Part shown: positions 24,681 to 34,013 of the stretch, piece after piece | How the letters are laid out: each line of letters starts with the position of its first letter | How positions within the stretch are numbered: position 1 is the stretch's first letter | From: CP2-2F sp034432555 | Lineage (GTDB): Bacteria > Chloroflexota > Anaerolineae > Aggregatilineales > UBA2796 | NCBI GenBank assembly: GCA_034432555.1 | Contig: DAOUBW010000040.1 | Span: forward strand, 1-64,000 | Reading direction: 5' to 3' | DNA: 64,000 nucleotides | Notes under the pieces: model-generated | Database searches by the model: none | What the model was told of the DNA's origin: nothing | The model's input: only the letters and a program-made list of their open reading frames with translations | Program-made: the position numbers and the translations under genes

Positions 24681-26627
24681 TTAGCTGCTCAGCGCTTCGC
24701 GCAAGCCCGGCACGCCCTCTGCGCCAGTGATGACCTGCACACTTGAATTTGCTAGATCATCGCCGAACGGCTCATACTCACCTTCAAGGTGCGCGGCAAG
24801 GAACGCCTCACTGAGCGCCATGAACGACAGCCAATTGACCTCACGGGCGAAGCCATGCCCTTCATCAGGATAGAGCGTGTAGGTGACAGGAATGCCCTTC
24901 GCCTGCATCGCGCCGACGATCTGATCGGACTCTGCCTGCTTCACACGCGGATCGTTGGCGCCTTGCGCGATCAGCAGCGGGCGCCGAATCTGATCGGTGC
25001 GCGTTAGTGGTGAGCGTGACTCAAGGAAGGCGCGCCCTTCCGGTGTGCTTTCATCGCCAATGCGCTTCCGCATCAGGTTAAGCATCGGTCGCCAATAAGG
25101 CGGCACGCTCTCTAAGAGCGTTACAAGGCTGGAAGGACCGACAATATCCACACCACAGGCGAATACCTCAGGTGTAAAGGTCAAGCCGACCAATGTTGCA
25201 TAGCCACCGTAGCTGCCGCCCATAATCGCCACCTGTGAGCGCGTCGTAATGCCCTGCCCGATTGCCCATTCCACAGCGTCAATCAGGTCGTCATGCATTT
25301 TGCCCGCCCACTCGCCATCGGCAGCGTTGATGAACGCCTTACCAAAGCCCGTCGAGCCCCGATAGTTCACACTCAGCACAGCATAGCCACGATCTGCCAT
25401 CAGTTGGTGGAATGGGTTATAGCCCCACACATCCCGCGCCCAAGGACCACCATGCACAAACAACACCATCGGCAGCGGCGAGTCAGGTCTGCCGCTTTGT
25501 TTGCTATCACTGCCGTTGGGCAAGGTCAGGTAGCTGACCAATGATAAGTCATCCCTACTCGTGATGACCACAGGATGCATCTTGCTCAGCGGCAAGCCTT
25601 CGATCTCAGGGCGGTTGGTGAACAGGAAATGCGCTTGCTTTGCCGCCCGATCATAGCGGTAGTAGCGGACAGGTGCATCATCTAGCAAGTAGGCAACCAA
25701 CCACTGTGAGTCGTCTTGGGTGCGGCTGAGGATGTCCAGCTCACCCGGCGAGACTGTCTCAAGGTAGGCGAAATCTTCGGCAAGGGCAGGATCAAGCACC
25801 TGCCAGCGAAGCATGTCATAGTAGAAGCCTGCCGCTTGCGGACGGTTCTCGGTTGGGTGCATCAAGCTCTTGTTCAGGTCGGCGCGGGCATCTTCGGCAA
25901 GCAGCGTTTGCGCGCCGCTTTGCATATCAATCGCAAATAGAGCGCTGGTATTCCGCCCGCGTGAATCAGCGATGTAGAGCGTGTTGCCATCCGTGCTGAA
26001 TGCATACGGTTCGGTGGTCTGTGAGTCCTCGTGCGGAATGGTTGTCCATTCGCGCCATCCGCCGCTGCCATCGGGCTGCTGCACGCTGATCGAGCCATCC
26101 ATGTTTGGCACAAAGGCAAGGCGCACTGTGTAGGATTCATCGGCAAGCATTGCCACAAAGCCCGTATTTTCCTGCACAAGTGTCCGTTCGCCCGTCAGGA
26201 TGTTCACACGGTGCAGATCGTGAAGTTGTTCGTTGCGGTCGTTCAAGCCGATCAGAATCTCCTCAGGCGAGAGGTGGCTAACGTTGCCGAGCTGTGCGTT
26301 CACGCCTGCAATGGGCGTCAGATCGCGTGTTTCGCCACTTTCCACATCGGCGCACAACACATGCCAGTTCTCATCGCCGTTGGCATCTTGCAGGTAGAGA
26401 ATGTGGCGGCTGGTGTATGCCCACTGATAAAAGCGCACATTCCGCAGGCGCTCTTGGGTGATCGGCTTGGCAGCGCTCAGATCGTCGATCGGCGTCACCC
26501 AGATGTTCATCACGCCGTCCACGGGCGCGGTGTAGCTCAGGTAGCGCCCATCCGGGCTGAGCTTTGCCATTGCACGGGTTGGGTTGCCAAATAGAACCTT
26601 GCGCGGAATAAGGGTACGGGCAGTCAT
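24681..26627 (-). CDS. S9-family prolyl oligopeptidase / acylaminoacyl-peptidase
   Basis: A 648-residue serine peptidase with an N-terminal beta-propeller of TolB/WD40-type repeats (LSPDGRYLSYTAPVDGVMNI opening, residues about 20-390) and a C-terminal alpha/beta-hydrolase domain (about 390-630). The nucleophile is Ser472 in MGGSYGGYATL, the acid is in AQGANDPRVKQAES and the histidine in PDEGHGFA. Family members cleave short peptides, with the propeller screening out folded proteins. No signal peptide is seen, so it is probably cytoplasmic. GAGGAG lies 6 bases before the ATG. It stands alone, convergent with the GH20 region. Confidence 0.92.
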   Translation of the reverse strand: MTARTLIPRKVLFGNPTRAMAKLSPDGRYLSYTAPVDGVMNIWVTPIDDLSAAKPITQERLRNVRFYQWAYTSRHILYLQDANGDENWHVLCADVESGETRDLTPIAGVNAQLGNVSHLSPEEILIGLNDRNEQLHDLHRVNILTGERTLVQENTGFVAMLADESYTVRLAFVPNMDGSISVQQPDGSGGWREWTTIPHEDSQTTEPYAFSTDGNTLYIADSRGRNTSALFAIDMQSGAQTLLAEDARADLNKSLMHPTENRPQAAGFYYDMLRWQVLDPALAEDFAYLETVSPGELDILSRTQDDSQWLVAYLLDDAPVRYYRYDRAAKQAHFLFTNRPEIEGLPLSKMHPVVITSRDDLSLVSYLTLPNGSDSKQSGRPDSPLPMVLFVHGGPWARDVWGYNPFHQLMADRGYAVLSVNYRGSTGFGKAFINAADGEWAGKMHDDLIDAVEWAIGQGITTRSQVAIMGGSYGGYATLVGLTFTPEVFACGVDIVGPSSLVTLLESVPPYWRPMLNLMRKRIGDESTPEGRAFLESRSPLTRTDQIRRPLLIAQGANDPRVKQAESDQIVGAMQAKGIPVTYTLYPDEGHGFAREVNWLSFMALSEAFLAAHLEGEYEPFGDDLANSSVQVITGAEGVPGLREALSS

Positions 26628-26702
26628 AGAAACTCCTCAAAACTTTTGTTCCCAAACATTGCTATTTACGCGAGGGATGCCGCTAGGGTTGCTTAACACG
26701 CC

Positions 26703-26732
26703 TTAATGACAACCGCATCATTGGGATATAAT
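26703..26732 (+). promoter_or_regulatory. Candidate promoter of the sugar-import operon
   Basis: A perfect TATAAT (26727-26732) with TTAATG (26703-26708) 18 bases upstream. If used, the mRNA would carry an untranslated leader of about 310 bases before the binding-protein gene. Confidence 0.45.
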
Positions 26733-27048
26733 GCGAATTGTTGCCGAGTGATCGTAGCCTTCGCGTATGCCAGAGAAGATGATGCCTCCTTCAGTTGATT
26801 CGCATATGTTGGGTGAGACTCTGCACTCCCTTTAGGTATCTAATCTTGAGCGATAGGCAATCAACAGCTTGTTAGATCAACCTTACGCGACTGGGGTATA
26901 CGTTAGCTAAGCTCGCCTAATTCAAATGGCGCGGGATTCGGCTGAGGGGGACGAAACACATCAAGTTTAATGGGCACTTAACATAAGCATAATCTTCTTG
27001 GCGCATCATCTTACGGTGATTAACTGCCTATTTTTAGGAGATTCACCT
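26733..27048 (+). other. Long gene-free leader upstream of the import operon
   Basis: No convincing reading frame and no recognised riboswitch or RNA family is seen in these 316 bases. It may be an untranslated leader from the promoter at 26703-26732, or hold a closer promoter; CATAAT at 26988-26993 is a weak -10-like match. A ribosome-binding site AGGAG at 27036-27040 ends the region. Confidence 0.35.
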
Positions 27049-28404
27049 GTGATTCGTACCCGACTCCTCGCGTTAGCGTTGGCGGCTGTGCTTGCCCTTA
27101 CCGCACTAGGCGCACCCAGCCAAGCCCAAGAAAAAATTGAGATCAAATTTGTGCATATCTTCGGCGGTCAGCAGGATTCACGCTCGCAAGTGGTGCAGGG
27201 CATTGCCGATGCCTTCATGGCGCAGAACCCAAACATCACTGTGACCGTGACCAGCACCAGCACCGATTACATTGAACTCTTTAATGCTGCCCTGCTCGCC
27301 GCAGAGCAAGGGCAAGCACCGCACATTGTGCAGGTGGAAGACTCACTTTCACAGCTTGCCGCCGACTCAGGCTATTTCACGCCAATCAGCGCGCTTGCCA
27401 CGCCTGAGCAACTTGCCACGTTGGATGACCTTGTGCCAACCGTGCGTGCTTACTACACTATCGGCGGCGAACTGCTCAGTATGCCGTGGAACGCCTCTAA
27501 CCCGATCCTCTACTACAACCGCACCATGTTCGCCGCTGCCGGGCTTGATCCCGATGCGCCGCCACAGACCTTTGAAGAAGTGCTTGCTGCCTGCGAGACG
27601 ATCATGGCGCAGAAGGAGGCGCTCAACATCACTGCCTGCATCAACTTCCCGATGTCGGCATGGTTTGCCGAACAGTGGCTCGCCATGCAGAACGCTCTGC
27701 TGACCGATAACGATAACGGGCGCACTGGGCGCGCCACTGAGGTGCTTTACACCCGCCCTGAAATGCTGCGTGTGGCAGAATTCTACAAGGCGCTGGCAGA
27801 GAAGGGCTACTACACCTACACAGGGCGCGCCAATGACTATAACGGCGAGGGCATCACTTTCTTGAGCAAGCGGACTGCCATGAGCATCAGCAGCACTGCC
27901 GGCTTGACGTTGTTCATGAATTTTAGCAAGGCACAGGGCTTTGAACTTGGCACCGCGCCTTTGATCACGCCCGGCGCTGATGCTGACAACGGCGGCACCG
28001 TTGGCGGTGCCAGCGTGTGGGTGACGGCTGATCACCCTGAGGCGGAGCTGAAGGCAGCCGTAGACTTCATCTTCTTCCTGACCAGCACCGAGAACGACAT
28101 CACATGGCACAAAGGTACCGGCTACTTCCCGATCCGCCAAAGTTCAGTTGAACGCCTGACTGCCGAAGGCTGGTTTGAGCAGAATCCGCCCTTTGCAATT
28201 GCCGTGAACCAACTGGCAAAATCACGCGGGAACGTTGCCAACGCCGGCTTTGTGGTTGGACCTTCCACCGAAGTGCGCGAGGCGCTTATCAAGGCATTCC
28301 AATCCATTGTGGATAGCGGCGAGACGCCTGAGGCAGCCCTTGCCGCCGCTAAGCAAGCAGCCGATAAGGCGCTGGCTGAATACAATGCCGTTGTGGGCAA
28401 CTAA
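27049..28404 (+). CDS. Sugar/glycerol-phosphate-type ABC substrate-binding protein
   Basis: A 451-residue extracellular solute-binding protein of family 1 (MalE/UgpB group). The GTG start at 27049 lies 8 bases after AGGAG and begins directly with a signal peptide (IRTRLLALALAAVLALTALG, then APSQA); an upstream ATG-like start would add unneeded residues. The mature part shows EIKFVHIFGGQQDSRSQ and a long PHIVQVEDSLSQLAADSGYF, typical for binding of sugars or glycerol-3-phosphate diesters. Two MalF/MalG-type permeases follow. The ligand cannot be named. Confidence 0.9.
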   Translation: MIRTRLLALALAAVLALTALGAPSQAQEKIEIKFVHIFGGQQDSRSQVVQGIADAFMAQNPNITVTVTSTSTDYIELFNAALLAAEQGQAPHIVQVEDSLSQLAADSGYFTPISALATPEQLATLDDLVPTVRAYYTIGGELLSMPWNASNPILYYNRTMFAAAGLDPDAPPQTFEEVLAACETIMAQKEALNITACINFPMSAWFAEQWLAMQNALLTDNDNGRTGRATEVLYTRPEMLRVAEFYKALAEKGYYTYTGRANDYNGEGITFLSKRTAMSISSTAGLTLFMNFSKAQGFELGTAPLITPGADADNGGTVGGASVWVTADHPEAELKAAVDFIFFLTSTENDITWHKGTGYFPIRQSSVERLTAEGWFEQNPPFAIAVNQLAKSRGNVANAGFVVGPSTEVREALIKAFQSIVDSGETPEAALAAAKQAADKALAEYNAVVGN

Positions 28405-28415
28405 GGCGTAGCCCT

Positions 28416-29825
28416 ATGCGTGATGAGCGCCTGCAAACGCTATCAGTACGCGCTATAGCCGCCTTTGTGCTTGTCTTTTCAGCGTGGTTTGTGATCGCCG
28501 AACGCGATGGCTTGCTGCGCCTGCTCATGTGGCTGTTGAATGGCATTGCTGCTGCACCTAGCTCGCTAGAGACGCTCATCACCTACTACCTCACACTGCC
28601 TGCCGAACCGCTACTGCTCTCGTTAGGCGTCGGTGGCTTGGCGGGCGGGCTTGCCAGCTATCTCATCTGGCGCGCAGCAGAAAAGGCAGGGCGGCGCGTG
28701 CCGAATCGCCTGGCGAGCGCCGTGCTTGGCGTTGGCGTGGGCATGTTCGGCGCACAGATTGCGGCAGCGGCGACACAGCACTGCACCTACCTGCCAGAAG
28801 CAGCCTTTGCCGAGACGGTGATCGGGGTTCTGCTGAGCGCATTTATAGCGGTGGCGGTGCTGCTGCCACTCTGGACTTTGATTTTAGGGCGGCGACGCAT
28901 GGATGGTGCGGAATCGGGCTATTTCCGCAGCCGCTGGCTTGGCTATATCCTCATCGCGCCGACGTTGCTTAGCCTGCTGATCTTCCTCTACTATCCAAGC
29001 GTGCAGATGCTCAATCTCTCGTTGGTGGCGCGGCGCTTTCCAATTCGCACCGAGCGCTTTGTGTGCTTGAACAACTACATTAGCCTTGCCAGCGATGCAA
29101 TCTACCAGAATAGCCTGCTCACTACGCTGTTCATCACGGTGGTGATCGTGTTGCTGAGCATGACGGCGGCGCTTGGCATCGCGGTGCTTGCCTCACAAAA
29201 GGTGCGCGGCGCGGCGTTCTACCGCACACTGCTGATCTTCCCGTTTGCGCTTTCACCTGTCGTTTCTGCCGCTGTTTTTCAGGCGATGTTCCGTGAGGGC
29301 GGCAGCGGCTTGATCAACTTCTTTCTGGATAGCACGGTGGGCATTCAACCAAGCTGGCTGCGCGATGCTGCCCTAGCGCGCTGGGTGGTGGTTTTTGCGG
29401 GCGTCTGGAATATTCTCGGCTTCAACATCATTTTTTACATCGCGGGCTTGCAAAACGTGCCGCGAGATTTGCAAGAGGCAGCCGCCATTGATGGCGCCAA
29501 CCGTGTTCAGCGCTTTTTCCGCATTATCTTTCCAATGCTGGCGCCCTATACCTTCTTTTTGTTGGTAACGAACGTCACTTATTCGTTCTATGGCATATAT
29601 GGCGCGATTGACACGCTCACACAGGGCGGACCGCCACTCGGCGCGGCAGGCTCGCTGGGCGGCGCAACCAACGTCCTGATCTATAAACTCTATCAGGATG
29701 CTTTTAGTCCGGGCGCGCCAATTGGTGCAGCAGCCGCGCAGGCAGTGCTGCTATTCCTGATTGTGGCAGTGCTAACCGTGCTGCAATTCCGAACGCTAGA
29801 GCGCAACATCACCTACGGAGCTTGA
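28416..29825 (+). CDS. MalF/UgpA-type ABC permease with extra N-terminal membrane region
   Basis: A 469-residue permease. Residues from about 175 are a standard binding-protein-dependent permease, opening LGYILIAPTLLSLLIFLYYP, with the EAA loop LQEAAAIDGANRVQRFFRII that contacts the ATPase. The first 170 residues add about four hydrophobic segments, making the protein some 170 residues longer than the usual 300. Whether this is a true extension, as in MalF, or a fused small membrane domain is unclear. It starts 11 bases after the binding-protein gene and its stop overlaps the ribosome-binding region of the next permease. Confidence 0.88.
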   Translation: MRDERLQTLSVRAIAAFVLVFSAWFVIAERDGLLRLLMWLLNGIAAAPSSLETLITYYLTLPAEPLLLSLGVGGLAGGLASYLIWRAAEKAGRRVPNRLASAVLGVGVGMFGAQIAAAATQHCTYLPEAAFAETVIGVLLSAFIAVAVLLPLWTLILGRRRMDGAESGYFRSRWLGYILIAPTLLSLLIFLYYPSVQMLNLSLVARRFPIRTERFVCLNNYISLASDAIYQNSLLTTLFITVVIVLLSMTAALGIAVLASQKVRGAAFYRTLLIFPFALSPVVSAAVFQAMFREGGSGLINFFLDSTVGIQPSWLRDAALARWVVVFAGVWNILGFNIIFYIAGLQNVPRDLQEAAAIDGANRVQRFFRIIFPMLAPYTFFLLVTNVTYSFYGIYGAIDTLTQGGPPLGAAGSLGGATNVLIYKLYQDAFSPGAPIGAAAAQAVLLFLIVAVLTVLQFRTLERNITYGA

Positions 29826-29827
29826 GT

Positions 29828-30667
29828 ATGAATGCCCTGACTCACCGTCCGCGCCTTGGTGTGCATCTCGCCCTGATCGTGATCTGCTTCCTGATGTGCC
29901 TGCCGGCGCTCTATGCGCTGCAAGTTGCCACGCTGGATATTGTGGCAGCCTTTCAAGCGCCGCCGCAATTGTTCCCGCCCGGCGAGGCATTCGCTGCCAA
30001 TATCACCACACTCTTTGAGCGGCTGCGCTTTGATCGGCTGATCCTGAACACAACCGTTGTCTCGTTGGTGATTGTGATCGGCAAGACAGTGCTGGCGCTG
30101 TTGGCAGGCTTGGCATTCGTCTATTTTCGCTTTACGGGCAAGCTGTTTCTGTTCTTCTTTGTGCTGCTTACGCTGCTGATGCCAACCGAGATCATCATGC
30201 TGCCGCTCTTTCGCCTTGTGGCAGAGCTGGAATGGGCGCAGACCAGCCCAAACCTCGCCCTCACCATTCCCTTTTTGGCAACGGCGACCGGTGCATTCCT
30301 CTTTCGGCAGCACTTTTCCAATATCCCGCGTGAACTGGCAGACGCCGCCCAAATAGACGGCGCTTCGCCGCTGCGCTTTCTGTTTGCCGTGCTGATCCCG
30401 ATGAGTTGGAATGTGATCGCGGCACATGCGCTAATTCAGTTCATTGCCAGTTGGAATCAGTACCTTTGGGCGCGCCTGATTCTGCCACCAGATCGCCTTG
30501 ATGTGCAGTTGATCCAGATCGGTGTGCGGAATGCGGGCAGCGGTCCGCAGACGGATTTTGGCTTGCTGATGGCAGCCGGCATTGTGGCGTCGCTGCCGCC
30601 GCTGATCCTCTTTCTGCTGCTGCAAAAGCAGTTTATGAGCGGCTTTGCCATCACCCGCGATAAGTAG
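29828..30667 (+). CDS. MalG/UgpE-type ABC permease
   Basis: A 279-residue permease with six hydrophobic segments and the EAA loop PRELADAAQIDGASPLRFLF. Start ATG 29828 follows GGAG by 7 bases; a TTG at 29822 overlapping the previous stop is less likely. It forms the heterodimer with the preceding permease. No ATPase gene follows, so the system must borrow a shared MsmK/UgpC-type ATPase encoded elsewhere, a common arrangement in Gram-positive and Chloroflexota bacteria. Confidence 0.9.
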   Translation: MNALTHRPRLGVHLALIVICFLMCLPALYALQVATLDIVAAFQAPPQLFPPGEAFAANITTLFERLRFDRLILNTTVVSLVIVIGKTVLALLAGLAFVYFRFTGKLFLFFFVLLTLLMPTEIIMLPLFRLVAELEWAQTSPNLALTIPFLATATGAFLFRQHFSNIPRELADAAQIDGASPLRFLFAVLIPMSWNVIAAHALIQFIASWNQYLWARLILPPDRLDVQLIQIGVRNAGSGPQTDFGLLMAAGIVASLPPLILFLLLQKQFMSGFAITRDK

Positions 30668-30723
30668 CCACAAATGCGCTATACTTCGGCGCACGGTAAC
30701 ACAGACCACAGGAAATAAGCATT

Positions 30724-31941
30724 GTGCAGCGTGCATGGCTGATTATGTCTCTCACTGCGGCGGCGGCGCTTGGTATGGCGCTGCTGCTGAGCGTTCACGT
30801 CTTGGCGCGTGGCATCACAGGTGCGGAGTCGTTCGGGCAGGCAGTCGAGTCGCCTTCCTTCGGCGTCGTCTGGGCGATCAACACATTGGTGATGCTCTCT
30901 TTCGCGCTGTTCATTGGGCAAACAGGGCGCGAATCGCTGCGCGTGCTGCTGACTGTGGCGGCGGCACTCTTGATTGGGCTGCTAATTTTGCTCTTGATCA
31001 ATCCGCAGAGCGCGGGCGATGCCTACACCGCCTTGCTGACAGGTCCGCTCAGCCGCCTAAATCGGTGGGCAACCTGGATTGATGACGCCATCAGCTTAAC
31101 GTTGGTTGCCTTGGCAATCACACTCGTCTTTAAGGCAAAGCTGTTCAGCTTGGGCGCGGAAGGGCAGATTTTTCTGGGCGCGCTTGCCAGCGGCTTGGTG
31201 GCGCTTTTTGTGGAAGGGCTGCCACCTGCGCTGCACCTAAGCCTAGCGGTTGGGGCGGGCGCGTTGGTTGGCGCGCTGTGGGGGCTCATCCCCGGTCTGC
31301 TGCGCGCACATCTCGGCGCAAATGAGCTGGTCTCTACCTTGATGCTCAATCCGATTGCAGCGCTTTTCTACGGACTGATCCTCGAACAAATCCGCCTGCC
31401 ACAAAGTGGCGCGATGGCATCGGCGCTTTTTCCCACCACGGCGCTGCTGCCGCGCCTGATCCCTGCCACACGGGTGACATCGGCTGTGCTATGGGTGCTG
31501 ATCGCGGTGTTGGCTGTCTGGTGGCTAATGCGGCGCACACCCTTTGGCTACACGCTGCGGACGGTGGGTGCTAACGCGGATTTTGCCCGTTACGGCGGCA
31601 TCAATCTGCGGCGCGTGATTGTGCGGGCGATGGGCTTGAGTGGCTTGCTTGGCGGCTTAGCGGGCGCCTATCTGGCGTTGGGCATTTACCAACGGCTGCC
31701 GCTGTCCGTCTCCAGCGGGCTGACCTTTGAGGGAATCGTGGCGGCGCTGCTGGCGCGGGAAAATCCGTTGGCAATCCCAGCGATGGCGCTGCTGTATTCC
31801 TATTTGCGCGTTGGCGCGCCGATCATGCAGAATGATGCCGCCGTCAGTTTGGAGATTGTGCGCGTGATCCAAGCGATCATCATTCTGTTATTCACCGCTG
31901 AAGGGCTGATCGGCTTTTGGCGGCGTCGAAAGGCGGTGTGA
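30724..31941 (+). CDS. Nucleoside-type (YufP/BmpA-system) ABC permease
   Basis: A 405-residue permease of the BPD_transp_2 type. Key segments are KAKLFSLGAEGQIFLGALAS, HLGANELVSTLMLNPIA and FGYTLRTVGANADFARYGGI, the last matching the conserved cytoplasmic loop of simple-sugar/nucleoside permeases. About ten helices are visible; the N-terminal 95 residues hold extra hydrophobic stretches. The start is GTG with AGGAAA upstream. The second permease overlaps its stop (GTGA), so they form a heterodimer. No BmpA-type binding protein or fused double ATPase is in the window. Confidence 0.86.
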   Translation: MQRAWLIMSLTAAAALGMALLLSVHVLARGITGAESFGQAVESPSFGVVWAINTLVMLSFALFIGQTGRESLRVLLTVAAALLIGLLILLLINPQSAGDAYTALLTGPLSRLNRWATWIDDAISLTLVALAITLVFKAKLFSLGAEGQIFLGALASGLVALFVEGLPPALHLSLAVGAGALVGALWGLIPGLLRAHLGANELVSTLMLNPIAALFYGLILEQIRLPQSGAMASALFPTTALLPRLIPATRVTSAVLWVLIAVLAVWWLMRRTPFGYTLRTVGANADFARYGGINLRRVIVRAMGLSGLLGGLAGAYLALGIYQRLPLSVSSGLTFEGIVAALLARENPLAIPAMALLYSYLRVGAPIMQNDAAVSLEIVRVIQAIIILLFTAEGLIGFWRRRKAV

Positions 31942-32873
31942 GCGTGGAAAACATCCTGAGCAGCATTTTTAGCGCAACCTACCTTGCCGCTGTGCTGCGG
32001 ATCAGCACGCCGTTGCTGCTGCCATCGCTGGGTGCGCTGATCAGCGTGAAAGCAGGTGTGATTAACATCGGCTTGGAAGGCATCATGCTGACGGCTGCCT
32101 TCACAGGCGCCACGGTTGGCGGTCTGCTGCAAAATGCCCTGCTCGGCGCGTTGGCAGGGCTAATCGCTGCGGTGCTGATGGCGCTCTTGTTGGCAGTTTT
32201 TCACTTGGGCTTCAAGGGCGATCTGATCTTGGGCGGCGTGGCGATCAACATTCTCGGTTCAGCGGCAACTGTGGCAATTGGCTACCAACTGAGCGGTGCG
32301 CGTGCCGGCGGCTTAAACCTGCCGCCGACGGGCATCCCTGACCTGAATCTGCCCTTTCTGCGTGATGTGCCGCTGTTTGGCGAGATGCTGCATACCGCGC
32401 TCGGACGCCAAAACCTGCTGACGTGGCTCGCTTTTTTGAGTGCAGGTGGTGTGGCGTTCATGCTCTATCGGCTGCCCTTCGGCGCGCACCTACGCGCTGT
32501 GGGCGAAAATGAGCAGGCTGCCGCATCGGTTGGGATCGATGTGCGGCGCGTGCGCTATGCAGCCTTGGCAATCAGCGGTATTCTAGCAGGACTAGGTGGT
32601 ATTCACCTGAGCATGGGCTACCTAAACGGCTTCAGCCGCGATATGACCGCCGGGCGCGGCTATATTGCGTTGGTCATCCCGGCGTTAGGTGGCTATACGC
32701 CGCTTGGCACGCTGGCAGCAGCCTTGCTCTTTGGTGCGTTCGCCGCGCTGGAAACACGCTTGGGCAGCTTTAATGTGCCTTCCCAACTGCCGCAGATGAT
32801 TCCCTACCTTGCCACGCTTGCCGCCTTAATCATTTATGCCCTGCGGCAGCGGGCTAGAGCAGCACAAGGATAA
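31938..32873 (+). CDS. Nucleoside-type (YufQ) ABC permease
   Basis: A 311-residue partner permease. Diagnostic parts are PLLLPSLGALISVKAGVINI (the typical AGVxNIGLEG region), GFKGDLILGGVAINIL and LRAVGENEQAAASVGID. GTG at 31938 overlaps the TGA of the preceding gene, with AAAGG a few bases upstream; GTG at 31944 is the alternative. It forms the membrane pair of a nucleoside or simple-sugar importer whose ATPase and binding protein must be encoded elsewhere. Confidence 0.87.
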   Translation: MSVENILSSIFSATYLAAVLRISTPLLLPSLGALISVKAGVINIGLEGIMLTAAFTGATVGGLLQNALLGALAGLIAAVLMALLLAVFHLGFKGDLILGGVAINILGSAATVAIGYQLSGARAGGLNLPPTGIPDLNLPFLRDVPLFGEMLHTALGRQNLLTWLAFLSAGGVAFMLYRLPFGAHLRAVGENEQAAASVGIDVRRVRYAALAISGILAGLGGIHLSMGYLNGFSRDMTAGRGYIALVIPALGGYTPLGTLAAALLFGAFAALETRLGSFNVPSQLPQMIPYLATLAALIIYALRQRARAAQG

Positions 32874-32881
32874 GATCACTT

Positions 32882-33310
32882 ATGAGCATTCGCCTATGCG
32901 CGGAAGTCACCGTTCGCGCCACCCGTGAAGCAGTTTGGCAGCGTATGCTGCGTGAACAGATGCCCCAAGCACCTCAAACAGCAGAAGCAGGCGCTCTAAA
33001 ACCTGAAGTCGTCACGCTTGAAGAAGAGCGCCACGTACATTTTCGCTATGGCAAAATGCTGCCGCTCTTGAAGCAGATGGATGTGATCTTCAGCCTAGGC
33101 GACCATCAAAACGGCACGCGCCTAACGATGCACTCTCACTTCCAAATGGGGCTGGGTTGGTTGGTGCGTTTGGTGTATCCATTTTTTCGCAGCCGCATTG
33201 AGCAGTATTCTGTGCGCGGCTTGAACGACATAAAAGCGGATTTAGAAGGGCTGTCAGACGCCGCACTTATCCCAACCGATGAGCGTGCGCGCCTAACGCG
33301 CTGCCCATGA
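32882..33310 (+). CDS. SRPBCC (START-like) domain protein
   Basis: A 142-residue protein with the SRPBCC helix-grip pattern: an opening beta strand with ATREAVWQRMLREQM, a middle strand series (VTLEEERHVHFRYGKMLPLL), and a C-terminal long helix (YSVRGLNDIKADLEGL). Such proteins bind hydrophobic ligands; no enzyme motif is visible. AAGGAT precedes the ATG. It sits between the permeases and a methyltransferase, 8 and 7 bases away, so all may be co-transcribed, but the functional link is unclear. Confidence 0.65.
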   Translation: MSIRLCAEVTVRATREAVWQRMLREQMPQAPQTAEAGALKPEVVTLEEERHVHFRYGKMLPLLKQMDVIFSLGDHQNGTRLTMHSHFQMGLGWLVRLVYPFFRSRIEQYSVRGLNDIKADLEGLSDAALIPTDERARLTRCP

Positions 33311-33317
33311 GGAACGT

Positions 33318-34007
33318 ATGACCACACCCTTAGAGTTTGATACCGCCCGCAAAAACACCGCCTCGTACAAGACGGCGCGCCCTGATCTGATTGACCTTGT
33401 GCCGCGCAGCACCCAAACCTTTTTGGATGTTGGCTGTAATCAGGGCGCAGTGGCTGCCTACTTGCGAAGCACACTGCCCAATCTGCGGCGCGTCGTCGGC
33501 ATGGAGATCAACGCGGCTGCCCTTGAGGTAGCGCGTCCACACCTGGACGCCGCCCACTGCCTAAACCTTGAAGATCAGGCCGCACTGCGTGCCGCTTTGC
33601 AGGGCGAGACCTTCGACACGATCCTTGCGGCGGATGTGCTGGAACATTTGGCGAATCCGTGGGCAGTGAGCGCCGTTTTGGGTGAACATCTAGCAACTGG
33701 CGGACACCTGATCATCAGTGTGCCAAACATTGCCCATTGGGAGATTTTCTTGCACCTGTTGCGGCAATCTTTCCCACTGCGCGAACGCGGCATTTTTGAT
33801 AACACACACTTGCGCTTCTTCATGCGCCGTGATGTAACGCGCCTTGCGCCGCCGAACACGCACGCCGTCATTGCGCGTCGGTTGTTCCGCCTGTTTGAAC
33901 GGCGCGGCAGGCGTTGGGATACACTGCTGAAATGGACGCTTGGGCGTGTACCATGGTTACGCGAATATTTCGTCTTTCAGTATGTGGTGGTGGCAAAGCG
34001 CGAGTAA
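33318..34007 (+). CDS. Class I SAM-dependent methyltransferase
   Basis: A 229-residue methyltransferase with motif I FLDVGCNQGAVAAYL (about residues 35-49), motif II acidic VVGMEINAAALEVA and a motif IV-like ILAADVLEHLANPW, followed by ISVPNIAHWEIFLHLLRQ typical of the UbiG/Coq3-like and cell-envelope sugar methyltransferases. Soluble, no signal. AGGAAC precedes the ATG. The next gene converges and encodes a GT-C glycosyltransferase, so a cell-surface glycan substrate is possible but not shown. Confidence 0.85.
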   Translation: MTTPLEFDTARKNTASYKTARPDLIDLVPRSTQTFLDVGCNQGAVAAYLRSTLPNLRRVVGMEINAAALEVARPHLDAAHCLNLEDQAALRAALQGETFDTILAADVLEHLANPWAVSAVLGEHLATGGHLIISVPNIAHWEIFLHLLRQSFPLRERGIFDNTHLRFFMRRDVTRLAPPNTHAVIARRLFRLFERRGRRWDTLLKWTLGRVPWLREYFVFQYVVVAKRE

Positions 34008-34013
34008 GGTACG

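Noticed and set aside
27367..28140. Minus-strand open frame opposite the solute-binding protein
   Set aside because: Shadow frame of a clear MalE/UgpB-family gene.
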